Shown here: positions 1-8,571 of the stretch, piece by piece | Layout of the letters: the number at the start of each line of letters is the position of its first letter | How positions within the stretch are numbered: the stretch's first letter is position 1 | From: Methylophilus sp. Leaf416 | Lineage (GTDB): Bacteria; Pseudomonadota; Gammaproteobacteria; Burkholderiales; Methylophilaceae | NCBI RefSeq assembly: GCF_001424665.1 | Contig: NZ_LMQS01000002.1 | Span: forward strand, 496,001 to 560,000 | Length of the DNA stretch: 64,000 nt | Reading direction: 5' to 3' | The notes under the pieces: generated by a model | The model's input: the letters and a program-made list of their open reading frames with translations, nothing else | Database searches by the model: none | Told to the model about the DNA's origin: nothing | Translations under genes and position numbers: made by a program

Positions 1-121
1 TTTTCAGGCGGGTACGGCGCGCTTCTGCATCCATGGCCTGCGTGGCCGGGTCTTTAGGGGATTCGGCTTCTTTGATTCCGAGCTCTTTATCTAAACTTTT
101 ATCTGCTTTTGGTCTGGCCAT
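1..121 (-). CDS. rpoD: RNA polymerase sigma factor RpoD, N-terminus only (runs off the window)
   Basis: The reverse strand opens with ATG at 121 and stays open to the window edge (40 codons). It reads MARPKADKSLDKELG at the start and DAEARRTRLK near the edge. The latter resembles the segment just before the conserved region 1.1 of betaproteobacterial primary sigma factors. GAGGTGG lies about 8 nt upstream of the ATG as ribosome binding site. Its place directly downstream of dnaG is the classic order of the rpsU-dnaG-rpoD macromolecular-synthesis cluster. Only the poorly conserved N-terminal tail is visible, so the call leans on context as much as on sequence. Confidence 0.72.
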   Translation of the reverse strand, partial: MARPKADKSLDKELGIKEAESPKDPATQAMDAEARRTRLK

Positions 122-240
122 GGCCGATTCCACCTCTAAAATGATTGTTGTCGAGCGCCGACCACACCTTCTGACACGTCGCTCGCTATAACATTACGGG
201 AAACCCTACATTTTACCTGATTTTTGCATTTTCTTTAAGC

Positions 241-266
241 ATACCCATGACTGTTTTTGTGGGTAT
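241..266 (-). terminator. weak hairpin between dnaG and rpoD
   Basis: ATACCCA (241-247) pairs with TGGGTAT (260-266) across a 12-nt loop. On the minus strand it lies just after the dnaG stop. No clean T-run follows, so it may be a processing or weak attenuation hairpin instead of a full terminator. The rest of 122-279 shows no other structure I can name. Confidence 0.3.
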
Positions 267-279
267 TAGGAAAAACAGG

Positions 280-2019
280 TTAGCGCTTACTGGTTAACTG
301 CCGTAAGGACTCTCGTTCAGCGTCTGAGAGTGTAGAAAACGGTTTTTCTGTGAGTTTACCAAGCAGCGATTTGTCTCTCGCAGCTAGCGCCATATCGGAT
401 AATTGGGTACACGCCCCCTCAAATTCAAGTGTGAAGTCCAGGCTTTCATCCAGTAAAGACAATTCTCTATGTAACTGATTGCGCAAGACTTCTGAAATAC
501 CCTGACTCACTATTTGCAACAATACGACCGGGCGTGACTGAGGGTGCGCGATCGATGCTTTGACGACTTCACGCAACATATGCTCCTCATCACTCTCGCC
601 CAACACCTGATCGAGCAAATCGTGCCGTGCCCATTGTGGTCGCATGAGCAATATCAACGCCAGTCGTAAATGCAATGACAATGGCGTTCTTGAACGCTGT
701 CGCGGTGCTTTTTCCTGTTTCTTTGTCGGATTCGGCAACTTGAGCATGCGCTGCATTTCAGCTTGACCTAAGCCGGTCATTTCGGCGACTTTTTTACGTA
801 ACAACATGGAAAACCGTGGTGCCTGGATCTGTTTGAGAATAGGCTCGGCCTCATTCAGGAATTGCACTTTATCCTCCTGCGACGCCATTGGATTATGCTC
901 ACTCAAATGCTGGATAATATATTGCGAAAGCGGCATCGCTTTATCCATTTCTGCCTCAAATGCCTCTTTGCCAAATTCACGTACAAAACTATCGGGGTCA
1001 TGTTCGGCAGGCAGAAACAGGAAGCGCAATTTCAGGCCATCTTTAATCGCAGACAAGGCATTCATCACCGCGCGCCAGGCCGCTGTGCGCCCGGCTTTAT
1101 CGCCATCAAAACTGAAAACTATTTCGTCGGTCTGCCGCATTAATTTGGCGATATGAAACGGTGTAGTCGCTGTGCCCAGCGCTGCCACTGCATATTCAAT
1201 ACCGTATTGCGCCAGCGCCACCACATCCATGTAGCCCTCTACAACCAGCACACGACCTGCATCACGAATGGCGCGCCTCGCCATAAACAAGCCATATAGC
1301 TCATGGCCTTTTTGGAACAAAGGCGTTTCAGGGGAGTTGTAATATTTGGGCGTATCTTCCGGATTAATCACACGCCCGCCAAAACCGATGACTTCACCTT
1401 TCTGATTATGAATCGGAAACATAATTCGGTCGCGGAAACGATCATAACGACGCCCCTGCTCGTTCTGCACGACCAACCCGGCAATTTCGAGTGCTTCTGC
1501 CTCATAATTTGGGAATATCGTTTGCAGATTTTGCCAACCGGCAGGTGCGTAACCCACCTGGAATTTGGCTGCCACCTGCCCGCTCAAGCCACGTCCTTTT
1601 AAATACTCAATTGCGCGTGGTGATTTTTTAAGCTCAGCTTTATAAAAGACGGCAGCTTGTTGCAAAGTCTCTTGCAAGCTCAGCATCACTGCTTTGCTTG
1701 GGGGCTCTGGTTGGCTAGGATCGCGTTGCTCTTGCGGCACAATCATGCCGACTTGCCTGGCCAAATCATGAATCGCTTCAATGAAACTCAGCCCGTTGTA
1801 TTCCATCAGAAAGCTTAGTGCAGACCCATGGGCACCGCAGCCAAAGCAGTGATAAAACTGCTTGGTTGGGCTTACAGTAAAACTAGGGGATTTTTCGTTA
1901 TGAAACGGGCAACATGCCGAGTAATTCGCCCCGGCTTTTTTCAATGGAACCGCCTTATCGATGACCTCGACAACGTCTACGCGATTGAGCAGTTCTTGAA
2001 TAAAACTTTCGGGGATCAT
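280..2019 (-). CDS. dnaG: DNA primase DnaG
   Basis: This is the replicative primase, which makes RNA primers at the fork together with DnaB helicase. The 579-residue product begins MIPESFIQELLNRVDVVEVI, the standard N-terminus. A CHC2 zinc-binding module follows, with Cys37, His40, Cys58 and Cys61. The central TOPRIM catalytic core shows VVEGYMDVVAL with the key Glu, and FSFDGDKAGR with the metal-binding Asp pair. The C-terminal third, the DnaB-interaction domain, is diverged as usual. Length matches the family (about 580). It lies between yqeY and rpoD, and a terminator separates it from yqeY, so expression is partly uncoupled from rpsU. Confidence 0.98.
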   Translation of the reverse strand: MIPESFIQELLNRVDVVEVIDKAVPLKKAGANYSACCPFHNEKSPSFTVSPTKQFYHCFGCGAHGSALSFLMEYNGLSFIEAIHDLARQVGMIVPQEQRDPSQPEPPSKAVMLSLQETLQQAAVFYKAELKKSPRAIEYLKGRGLSGQVAAKFQVGYAPAGWQNLQTIFPNYEAEALEIAGLVVQNEQGRRYDRFRDRIMFPIHNQKGEVIGFGGRVINPEDTPKYYNSPETPLFQKGHELYGLFMARRAIRDAGRVLVVEGYMDVVALAQYGIEYAVAALGTATTPFHIAKLMRQTDEIVFSFDGDKAGRTAAWRAVMNALSAIKDGLKLRFLFLPAEHDPDSFVREFGKEAFEAEMDKAMPLSQYIIQHLSEHNPMASQEDKVQFLNEAEPILKQIQAPRFSMLLRKKVAEMTGLGQAEMQRMLKLPNPTKKQEKAPRQRSRTPLSLHLRLALILLMRPQWARHDLLDQVLGESDEEHMLREVVKASIAHPQSRPVVLLQIVSQGISEVLRNQLHRELSLLDESLDFTLEFEGACTQLSDMALAARDKSLLGKLTEKPFSTLSDAERESLRQLTSKR

Positions 2020-2041
2020 AAATGGAAGTATCGCTTATGCG

Positions 2042-2072
2042 GAGCAAAAAACAAAGGGCGCCAATGCGCCCT
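2042..2072 (-). terminator. Rho-independent terminator between yqeY and dnaG
   Basis: AGGGCGC (2055-2061) pairs with GCGCCCT (2066-2072) around a CAAT loop. On the minus strand the stem is followed directly by a T-rich tract (TTTGTTTTTTG). It sits after yqeY and just before dnaG, like the internal terminator between rpsU and dnaG in the E. coli macromolecular-synthesis operon, which lowers primase output. Confidence 0.8.
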
Positions 2073-2099
2073 CTAACTCTTTTGCAACCGGCTGCAAAC

Positions 2100-2543
2100 T
2101 TAGCCTAAAGCAGCTTTAATCAAGCCGGATACTTTCGCCATATCCGCTTTACCTGCAACCAGCGGTTTCACAGCACCGACCACTTTGCCCATATCTTTGG
2201 CGCCAGCGGCGCCGGTGTCAGCCACTACCTTAGCGATAATGGCCTTAATTTCCTCTTCACTCATCTGCGCCGGCAAATACGTTTGCAACACGGTGACTTC
2301 AAATTTTTCCTGGTCAGCTAAATCGTGACGCTCAGCACTCTCAAAAGCAGCAATTGAATCGCGGCGCTGTTTAAGCATCTTCTCAATCGCGGTAATCACA
2401 GCTGCATCATCCATCTCGATACGCTCATCAACCTCGCGTTGCTTGATGGCCGCCAGTATCAGACGAATCACACCCAGCTTGGCCGTATCCTTGGCACGCA
2501 TGGCGGTTTTCATATCTTCGGTGATTTGTGCTTTCAAGCTCAT
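2100..2543 (-). CDS. yqeY: GatB/YqeY domain protein
   Basis: This 147-residue helical protein shares the tail domain of the GatB amidotransferase subunit. Its precise role is unsettled; in GatB the domain contacts tRNA. The start used is the ATG giving MSLKAQITEDMKTAMRAKD, the family's usual beginning. An in-frame ATG four codons upstream is less likely. The motif LRLILAAIKQREVD-like segment (here VIRLILAAIKQREVDERIE) and the C-terminal GKVVGAVKP and ADMAKVSGLIK blocks are characteristic. The gene lies between rpsU and dnaG, its common place in betaproteobacteria, and is followed by a strong terminator. Confidence 0.93.
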   Translation of the reverse strand: MSLKAQITEDMKTAMRAKDTAKLGVIRLILAAIKQREVDERIEMDDAAVITAIEKMLKQRRDSIAAFESAERHDLADQEKFEVTVLQTYLPAQMSEEEIKAIIAKVVADTGAAGAKDMGKVVGAVKPLVAGKADMAKVSGLIKAALG

Positions 2544-2593
2544 ATGCGTTTCCATTAAACAGACTGACTAAAATACCGGCTACAGAAATAGCT

Positions 2594-2619
2594 AAAGGTT
2601 GTGGCACGCCACAACCTTT
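2594..2619 (-). terminator. perfect hairpin between rpsU and yqeY
   Basis: A 12-nt arm (2594-2605) and its exact reverse complement (2608-2619) form a near-continuous palindrome. The downstream minus-strand sequence has only short T clusters. It may act as a partial terminator or as a 3'-end protector for the abundant rpsU message. Confidence 0.5.
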
Positions 2620-2672
2620 GCAATATTCAGTTAACCCCAGCCACTGGTTAACCGCAAAACATACCCTAGAAA

Positions 2673-2885
2673 TTAATAGAGTTTTGTTGGCAACTGTTGG
2701 TTGCGCAGACGACGGTACTGACGTTTAACCGCAGCAGCAGCTTTACGTTTACGTTCCCAGGTTGGTTTTTCGTAGAACTCGCGTGCTCGCAAGTCGTTCA
2801 ACAAACCAGTTTTTTCAATCAAACGCTTAAAGCGGCGCAATGCAACGTCAAACGGTTCGTTCTCTTTCACACGAATAGCGGTCAT
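2673..2885 (-). CDS. rpsU: 30S ribosomal protein bS21
   Basis: This 70-residue, highly basic small-subunit protein helps 30S initiation and mRNA recognition. It reads [20 protein letters not shown], then ends in the usual Arg/Lys-rich tail ([16 protein letters not shown]). Length and sequence match bS21 closely. It is the first gene of the rpsU-yqeY-dnaG cluster and has a good sigma-70-like promoter upstream. It is divergent from tsaD. Confidence 0.98.
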   Translation of the reverse strand: MTAIRVKENEPFDVALRRFKRLIEKTGLLNDLRAREFYEKPTWERKRKAAAAVKRQYRRLRNQQLPTKLY

Positions 2886-2957
2886 GTAAATCCCTATCCT
2901 TACAATTATTGGTTAGACTAAGGTGCTTGCGGATTGATGCAGCACTGAAAACCGCGT

Positions 2958-2986
2958 ATTCTATCGCGCTTATCTGGTTTTATCAA
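2958..2986 (-). promoter_or_regulatory. sigma-70-like promoter of rpsU
   Basis: On the minus strand TTGATA (2981-2986) and TAGAAT (2958-2963) are separated by exactly 17 nt. The -10 box lies about 70 nt upstream of the rpsU ATG. Five of six consensus bases match in the -10, and four of six in the -35. Confidence 0.6.
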
Positions 2987-3023
2987 TCTTTTCTGTAAAA
3001 AATCATATGCGAGTTCCTTTTTA

Positions 3024-4046
3024 ATGTTGGTGTTAGGCATTGAATCCTCTTGTGACGAAACCGGCGTCGCTTTGTACGATACACGTCACGGCTTGCTGGC
3101 CCATGCGCTGCACTCGCAAATTGATATGCATGCCGCTTACGGCGGCGTAGTGCCTGAGCTGGCTTCGCGCGACCACATCCGCCGTGCTCTACCGTTGACA
3201 CAGCAGGTCCTCGCGCAGGCAGACAAAACTTTGCAGGACATTCAAGGCATTGCCTATACGCAAGGCCCAGGTCTGGCCGGCGCTTTACTGGTTGGCACCA
3301 GCATTGCGCAATCACTGGCGTTTGCCTTGAATGTGCCGTCAGTCGGCGTACACCATCTGGAAGGCCATTTGCTTGCCCCGTTACTGGAGGAAAATCCGCC
3401 AGCCTTCCCCTTTGTTGCCTTACTGGTTTCTGGCGGCCATAGCCAATTGATGCGCGTAGATGGCATCGGGCAATATGAATTGCTGGGCGATACGCTAGAT
3501 GATGCTGCCGGTGAAGCATTTGATAAGACAGCAAAATTAATGAAGCTGGGCTATCCAGGCGGACCAGCGTTATCGAGACTTGCCGAGCTGGGAAAGCCTC
3601 GCTTCCAGCTGCCAAGGCCTATGCTTACCAGCCCTGACTTGAACTTCAGTTTCAGCGGCCTGAAAACGGCAGTGCTCACATTAGTTAATAACCAGCCACA
3701 ACTGGATGCGGAAACCGTGCAAGATATTGCCTGGGAGTTCCAGGAATCAGTGACCGAGATTTTGACGCTTAAATGCATGAAAGCGCTCAAGCAGACCAAG
3801 CTGAAAAGACTAGTGGTTTCAGGCGGTGTAGGTGCCAACAAACGCCTGCGTGAGCGCCTGAACGAGGCAGCATTGAAACGTGGTGCGAGTGTCAGCTACC
3901 CAAGACTGGAATTCTGTACTGATAACGGCGCCATGATCGCCTTTGCCGGTGCCATGCGCCTGCATGCCATGCAGCAAAAGACACCAGATTATAGCTTTAG
4001 CGTGCGGCCCCGCTGGGATTTAGCAGAACTCAAAGCGCCTGCTTAA
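3024..4046 (+). CDS. tsaD: tRNA N6-adenosine threonylcarbamoyltransferase TsaD
   Basis: TsaD transfers the threonylcarbamoyl group to A37 of ANN-decoding tRNAs, in complex with TsaB and TsaE. The 340-residue product opens [19 protein letters not shown], the family signature. The iron-binding HxxxH is at His111 and His115 ([12 protein letters not shown]). SGGHSQLM and [10 protein letters not shown] are the nucleotide-binding motifs of the ASKHA fold. GAGTTCCTTTTTA upstream gives only a weak ribosome binding site, but the N-terminus is unambiguous. It is divergent from rpsU, a very common arrangement, and converges on plsY with a 1-nt gap. Confidence 0.98.
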   Translation: MLVLGIESSCDETGVALYDTRHGLLAHALHSQIDMHAAYGGVVPELASRDHIRRALPLTQQVLAQADKTLQDIQGIAYTQGPGLAGALLVGTSIAQSLAFALNVPSVGVHHLEGHLLAPLLEENPPAFPFVALLVSGGHSQLMRVDGIGQYELLGDTLDDAAGEAFDKTAKLMKLGYPGGPALSRLAELGKPRFQLPRPMLTSPDLNFSFSGLKTAVLTLVNNQPQLDAETVQDIAWEFQESVTEILTLKCMKALKQTKLKRLVVSGGVGANKRLRERLNEAALKRGASVSYPRLEFCTDNGAMIAFAGAMRLHAMQQKTPDYSFSVRPRWDLAELKAPA

Positions 4047-4047
4047 A

Positions 4048-4665
4048 TTACCTTTTACCAAAGCGGGTTTCAGTGCCCGCAAGCAATTTTTCAATATTGG
4101 ATTGATGGCGAATCAGTAAAAACGCCGCCATTACCACCACTACAGCCACATAGACCGGATAAGGCGACAAAAACTGCCAGGCAATAATTGGCGATAATAC
4201 GGCTGCAACCATGGCTGACAATGAAGAAATTCTGCTGATTAAAAACACCGCCAACCATACAGCGACCACACTTAACGCCAACCAGCCTGAAAACGCAATC
4301 ATCACACCCAACGCTGTGGCTACACCTTTACCGCCTTTGAATTTATGGTAAATAGGGTATAGATGCCCCAAGAATACGGCCAGGCCAACCAAGGCCACCA
4401 CATCCATCAGCATACCTGCCTGTAACGCCAGCCATACTGGCAACCAGCCTTTAAACACATCGCCTAACAAGGTCAAAATAGCCGCTGATTTCTTTCCGCT
4501 ACGGGCCACATTAGTCGCGCCGATATTGCCGCTACCTACTGAACGCGGGTCCGGTAACCTATATAATTTGCTGACAATAATGCCAAAAGCAATCGAACCG
4601 ATTAAGTAGGCCGCTACTACCCAGATGATTGCTTCCAGCTCAAACCCAAAACCAAATTCGCTCAT
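4048..4665 (-). CDS. plsY: glycerol-3-phosphate acyltransferase PlsY
   Basis: PlsY is an inner-membrane enzyme that acylates glycerol-3-phosphate from acyl-phosphate, the first step of phospholipid synthesis. The 205-residue product has several membrane segments. Conserved motifs are LIGSIAFGIIVSKL, the loop PDPRSVGSGNIGATNVAR, and the phosphate-binding GHLYPIYHKFKGGKGVAT. I use the ATG at 4665 (MSEFGFGFELEAIIW) because the upstream extension is not membrane-like and the family starts here. It is convergent with tsaD and divergent from folB. Confidence 0.95.
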   Translation of the reverse strand: MSEFGFGFELEAIIWVVAAYLIGSIAFGIIVSKLYRLPDPRSVGSGNIGATNVARSGKKSAAILTLLGDVFKGWLPVWLALQAGMLMDVVALVGLAVFLGHLYPIYHKFKGGKGVATALGVMIAFSGWLALSVVAVWLAVFLISRISSLSAMVAAVLSPIIAWQFLSPYPVYVAVVVVMAAFLLIRHQSNIEKLLAGTETRFGKR

Positions 4666-4781
4666 ATTTAAAACTCTCAGGAGATGCGCAGTGCGCTTTG
4701 TGCCAGCCACTGCGTGATGTTGTATGATGCCGAATCATACTGGATTCCGGCCCGCGCGGAAATAACAAAGGACGCATAGTA

Positions 4782-5132
4782 ATGGACACGATTTTTCTTG
4801 AACAAGTCAAAGTACAAACCAAACTCGGTGTACCGGATTGGGAGCGGGCAGTACCACAGACCGTGATTCTGGATATTGAAATTGGTTATGACTTTAGTAA
4901 GGCCTGCCAGAGTGATGCGATTGAAGACACCATTGATTATGGGCAGGTGGTAGGGCGCATTCGCGAGACTTTAGCAGAGTGTAGCTTTAAGTTAGTGGAA
5001 GCACTGGGGGAGCATGTTTGCCAGTTGGTTTTGCAAGAATTCAAGGCGCAGAATGTGAAGCTAAAGGTGAGCAAGCCGGGAATATTGCCGGGGCTGAAGG
5101 CGTTGGGGGTGATGCTTTATCGGACAGCTTAA
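4782..5132 (+). CDS. folB: dihydroneopterin aldolase FolB
   Basis: FolB cleaves dihydroneopterin to hydroxymethyl-dihydropterin and glycolaldehyde in folate synthesis. The 116-residue length is typical. It begins MDTIFLEQVKVQTKLGVPDWER, matching the family's IxGLxxxxxxGVxxWER pattern. ATIDYG-like TIDYGQVV, the Glu in LVEALGEHVC and the C-terminal LKVSKPGILPG with the active-site Lys are present. AAAGGA lies upstream of the ATG. It is divergent from plsY, a common pairing. 5133-5271 after it is non-coding with nothing I can name. Confidence 0.95.
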   Translation: MDTIFLEQVKVQTKLGVPDWERAVPQTVILDIEIGYDFSKACQSDAIEDTIDYGQVVGRIRETLAECSFKLVEALGEHVCQLVLQEFKAQNVKLKVSKPGILPGLKALGVMLYRTA

Positions 5133-5271
5133 TCTTGATTATTTAAGTATTTTTAAACGTTTTATGTCGCTTTTAGGCGGAAAAAGAATGTTGAGTATCT
5201 GCAGAATACTTATTTAAACTCTTCCGGAAGATTAACACCCAGGTCTAACCACAATCCTGATCAGAACTCCT

Positions 5272-6186
5272 CTACCCTCTCGGATGATGCATCTTATGCA
5301 ACTGCTGCAACCTCTCCCTCGCCACATGCGTATAAATCTGCGTAGTAGAAATATCCGCATGCCCCAGCAACATCTGCACCACCCGCAAATCCGCACCATG
5401 ATTCAGCAAATGCGTCGCAAACGCATGGCGCAATACATGCGGGCTGATATGCTGGGTAATACCCGCCTGTAAAGCATAACGCTGGATCAAATGCCAAAAA
5501 GCGTGCCGTGTCATTGCAGCGCCACGGTTAGTGACAAACATGGCATCACTGAGACGGTTGCCCAGGATTTCTGCCCGCGCATATTCCAGATATCTATCAA
5601 TCCACTCCGCAGCTTCTTGCCCCATAGGCACCAACCTGGTCTTGCTACCTTTACCTGTGACACGCACGACGCCATCCTGTGTGCTGATTTCCGCCACACT
5701 GACATTGACCAATTCAGAAACCCGCAAGCCGCTGGCATATAACAATTCCAGCATTGCCCGATCACGGATACCCAATGGTGTATTCACATCCGGGGCATGC
5801 AGCAAATCTTCCACTTGCGATTCACTCATGGTTTTGGGTAACTGCTTGGGCATTTTTGGCGCTTCTATATGTAGCGTCGGGTCTTGTTTAATCAGGTTTG
5901 CCAGCAAGGCATAGCGGTAAAACCGGCGCAAGGTGGCAATCAGCCGGTTGATACTCCTGACTTTGACCAGCGGGAAACGATGTGCCAGATACTCCTGCAC
6001 CTGGTGTGATTGCACCTCCCATAACGTCAATGTGCGTTTGCTGACCCACTCGGCAAAGCCTTTGAGGTCATTGCGGTAACTTGCAAGCGTGTTGGGTGAC
6101 AGGCCATCTTCCAGCCATAATTGATCAATGAAGCTATCAATTTCAGGAAAAGCTGTTATTGCGGTACTTTGTTTTTTTTGCTGCAT
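5272..6186 (-). CDS. xerD: site-specific tyrosine recombinase XerD
   Basis: XerD works with XerC at dif to resolve chromosome dimers, under FtsK control at the septum. The 304-residue product has the SAM-like core-binding domain in the first 110 residues (FIDQLWLEDGLSPNTLASYRNDL). The catalytic domain carries the tyrosine-recombinase residues: Arg in ASGLRVSEL, Lys in GKGSKTRLVP, HxxR in HVLRHAFATHLL, His in LLGHADISTTQIY and the nucleophile Tyr in that last motif. The sequence starts MQQKKQSTAITAFPEIDSFI. It is 2 nt downstream of ogt, so the two are probably co-transcribed. No integrase-like context (att sites, phage genes) is present. Confidence 0.95.
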   Translation of the reverse strand: MQQKKQSTAITAFPEIDSFIDQLWLEDGLSPNTLASYRNDLKGFAEWVSKRTLTLWEVQSHQVQEYLAHRFPLVKVRSINRLIATLRRFYRYALLANLIKQDPTLHIEAPKMPKQLPKTMSESQVEDLLHAPDVNTPLGIRDRAMLELLYASGLRVSELVNVSVAEISTQDGVVRVTGKGSKTRLVPMGQEAAEWIDRYLEYARAEILGNRLSDAMFVTNRGAAMTRHAFWHLIQRYALQAGITQHISPHVLRHAFATHLLNHGADLRVVQMLLGHADISTTQIYTHVARERLQQLHKMHHPRG

Positions 6187-6188
6187 TG

Positions 6189-6668
6189 TTATTTTTTTGC
6201 GCGCTGTTCATGCGTTAACAGCCAGCGCTTGATTTCCAGGCCTCCGTCTATAACCTGCATGAACCCACCCAGGCCATTACTGGCAACAATACGATGGCAT
6301 GGATTAAACAAAGGCAACGGGTTGGCCCCACAGGCGTTGGCAACGGCACGCGGCCCGGAACCAACAGCTGCAGCCAATTGGCTATAGGTCCAGGTTTCAC
6401 CCACAGGAATCGTACGCATGGCTTGCCAGACTCGCTGCTGGAAAGGGGTACCACGACTGGACTGAATGGGCTGCCAGGCCATGTGCGGATTTTCAAGATA
6501 AGCCGCCACTTGATCGGCAACTGCTTGCGCACGCGGATTAGGGCTGAATTTCACCGGCAAGGCATGCAGCAGGAATTGAAGCATCTCGCCCTTCGCATCA
6601 CTGCGTACACCCACAAAACCAAATGGTGCAGGGATTAAAGCATCAAGTTCATCAACAAGACTTTTCAT
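6189..6668 (-). CDS. ogt: methylated-DNA--protein-cysteine methyltransferase Ogt/Ada-type
   Basis: This suicide repair protein takes the alkyl group from O6-alkylguanine in DNA. The 159-residue product contains NPCHRIV with the acceptor Cys124. It is preceded by the HTH segment YSQLAAAVGSGPRAVANACG with the Arg finger, and followed by GLGGF. The short N-terminal domain is diverged, as in family members. It overlaps nothing, lies 2 nt upstream of xerD, and has the rplS terminator upstream of it. Confidence 0.92.
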   Translation of the reverse strand: MKSLVDELDALIPAPFGFVGVRSDAKGEMLQFLLHALPVKFSPNPRAQAVADQVAAYLENPHMAWQPIQSSRGTPFQQRVWQAMRTIPVGETWTYSQLAAAVGSGPRAVANACGANPLPLFNPCHRIVASNGLGGFMQVIDGGLEIKRWLLTHEQRAKK

Positions 6669-6729
6669 GCATGTATTTAACGTTAATCTTGAACCTGGCG
6701 CAACCAGCTATAGCAAGAATATCGCAATA

Positions 6730-6757
6730 AAAAAGCCCTTCAAAAGAAGGGCTTTTT
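6730..6757. terminator. bidirectional-looking terminator after rplS
   Basis: AAAAAGCCCTTC (6730-6741) and GAAGGGCTTTTT (6746-6757) form a perfect 12-bp stem with an AAAA loop and T-runs on either strand. On the minus strand it ends the rpsP-rimM-trmD-rplS operon before ogt. Confidence 0.9.
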
Positions 6758-6771
6758 CTGCAACGCTTGAA

Positions 6772-7161
6772 TTAAGAGTTATCTGCCGCGATTTCTTTCT
6801 CGCGTGCAACCAGTTTCTCTTTAATACGTGCAGATTTACCTGAACGTTCACGCAGGTAGTACAGTTTAGCGCGACGAACGTCACCACGGCGCTTCACTTC
6901 GATAGAAGCGATTTGTGGGGAGTAAGTTTGGAATGTACGCTCTACACCTTCACCTGATGAGATTTTACGTACGATAAATGAAGAATTCAGGCCTCTGTTA
7001 CGCTTGGCGATGACTACGCCTTCGTAAGCCTGCACACGTTTACGTGTACCTTCAACCACGTTCACACCTACGATGACTGTGTCGCCTGGTGCAAAGCTAG
7101 GGATAGTTTTGTTCAAGCGGTCAATTTCTTCCTGCTCTAACATTTTGATAATGTCTGCCAT
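6772..7161 (-). CDS. rplS: 50S ribosomal protein bL19
   Basis: bL19 sits at the 30S-50S interface of the ribosome. The 129-residue product contains [40 protein letters not shown] and [13 protein letters not shown], all standard for the family. The C-terminus ([19 protein letters not shown]) is also canonical, with a short extra tail. It is the last gene of the rpsP-rimM-trmD-rplS operon and is followed by a strong terminator. Confidence 0.98.
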   Translation of the reverse strand: MADIIKMLEQEEIDRLNKTIPSFAPGDTVIVGVNVVEGTRKRVQAYEGVVIAKRNRGLNSSFIVRKISSGEGVERTFQTYSPQIASIEVKRRGDVRRAKLYYLRERSGKSARIKEKLVAREKEIAADNS

Positions 7162-7202
7162 GTTACTTCCTTTCGTTCCTTTTAATTGTAAAGAGCTCGT
7201 TC

Positions 7203-7940
7203 CTACTCTACATCTTTGAGTAGCCTAGCCTCTTCCTTCGTCAACTGCCTTGCGGCAAGTAAATCCGGGCGTTTAGCCCTTGTTAGCAACAGCGATTGTT
7301 GTAACCGCCATTGTCTAATCTTTGCGTGGTGCCCCGACAATAACACCGGTGGCACCGCTATTCCTTCAAATACTTCCGGTCGTGTGTAGTGCGGGTAATC
7401 CAGAAGGCCGTTTACAAACGAATCTTCCTGAGCTGAATCAGCGTCCCCTAGCGCACTTGGTAACTGGCGGATGATCGCATCCAGTAACACCATGGCCGGT
7501 AACTCGCCACCGCTTAACACATAATCACCGATAGAGATTTCCTCATCTACCAGTGACTCCAGCACTCGCTGGTCTACCCCTTCATAGCGGCTGGCTAATA
7601 ACACCAGCCCCTGATTATCTTTGAGCGCCATCACTTTTTCATGTGTGAGTGGCTGTCCTCGTGGTGACAGATGAATCACCCTGGGCGTTAACCCTTTTGC
7701 CTGCAAGCTTGCCTTGGCATCTTTAATCGCTGCTGCCAGCGGCTCAGCCATCATCACCATGCCGGGGCCACCGCCATACGGCCTGTCATCGACCGTATGA
7801 TGCACATCCTGTGTATATTCGCGTGGATTAATCAGGTTTAACTGATACAAACCACGCTGTTTGGCACGACCGGTAATGCCGTGCTCTGTCAGTGCTGTAA
7901 ACATCTCAGGAAACAAACTGATGACTTCAATCTGCATCAT
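7203..7940 (-). CDS. trmD: tRNA (guanine-37-N1)-methyltransferase TrmD
   Basis: TrmD methylates G37 in tRNAs for Leu, Pro and Arg and prevents +1 frameshifting. The 245-residue product is a SPOUT methyltransferase. It begins [21 protein letters not shown] and has the trefoil-knot SAM loop [20 protein letters not shown] and the [12 protein letters not shown] block. I place the start at 7940 because AAAGG lies about 8 nt upstream; the ORF could extend five codons further. It lies between rimM and rplS, as in E. coli. Confidence 0.97.
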   Translation of the reverse strand: MMQIEVISLFPEMFTALTEHGITGRAKQRGLYQLNLINPREYTQDVHHTVDDRPYGGGPGMVMMAEPLAAAIKDAKASLQAKGLTPRVIHLSPRGQPLTHEKVMALKDNQGLVLLASRYEGVDQRVLESLVDEEISIGDYVLSGGELPAMVLLDAIIRQLPSALGDADSAQEDSFVNGLLDYPHYTRPEVFEGIAVPPVLLSGHHAKIRQWRLQQSLLLTRAKRPDLLAARQLTKEEARLLKDVE

Positions 7941-7997
7941 GAGACTGCCTTTCATTTCCGGCTTTCAATTCCGGGCTTCCAATATTTCGGACGCCTT

Positions 7998-8549
7998 TTA
8001 AAAATCTGCATCCCAATCAACCAGCACCGTACCGGCTTTTATATTCACATCCGGTACCGCGTCGCTGGTAAAAGGAATCAACCGCTCGCGGTATTCCTCA
8101 TGCAACTTACCATCTTTACCCTTGACGCTGGTAGGCTGGTCTTCACGCACGACCAGCACATCGTTGGCACCGGTTTCAAAAACCTGGGTGATTTTGCCGA
8201 ACACGACACCTTGCGTATTGGTGACATGCAAGCCTATCAGGTCAGACCAGTAATACTCGCCTTCGTCAGGTTCTGGTAGTGCTGCGCGTGGTACCGCAAT
8301 TTGCTGCCCTTTCAGGCTAAATGCAGCATCGCGGTCTGCGACGCCTGCCAGCTTGATCAGCAATACGTCGTTGTGGATTTTGGTTTGTTCAACCGAACAT
8401 TCGCGCCAGTTTGGCGCTTTGCCTATCCACCAGGCTTCATAATCCAGCAAGCCATCCAGATACTCAGTATCGGGCACAACTTTCAGCCACCCATAAACGC
8501 CATATGGGGCGACAATGCGCCCCATTACAACCATATCTTCAAACGCCAT
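7998..8549 (-). CDS. rimM: ribosome maturation factor RimM
   Basis: RimM binds uS19 and assists 30S head maturation. The 183-residue product shows GRIVAPYGVYGWLKV at the N-terminal RimM barrel domain. The linker has EYYWSDLIGLHVTNTQG, and the C-terminal PRC-barrel domain ends in LIPFTSDAVPDVNIKAGTV. It lies 22 nt after rpsP and upstream of trmD in the conserved operon. Confidence 0.96.
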   Translation of the reverse strand: MAFEDMVVMGRIVAPYGVYGWLKVVPDTEYLDGLLDYEAWWIGKAPNWRECSVEQTKIHNDVLLIKLAGVADRDAAFSLKGQQIAVPRAALPEPDEGEYYWSDLIGLHVTNTQGVVFGKITQVFETGANDVLVVREDQPTSVKGKDGKLHEEYRERLIPFTSDAVPDVNIKAGTVLVDWDADF

Positions 8550-8571
8550 ATGAGATCAGGCGTAAGAAAAA

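Noticed and set aside
5272-6186. Phage or island integrase
   Set aside because: The recombinase matches chromosomal XerD and sits beside ogt with no att repeats, tRNA or phage genes.
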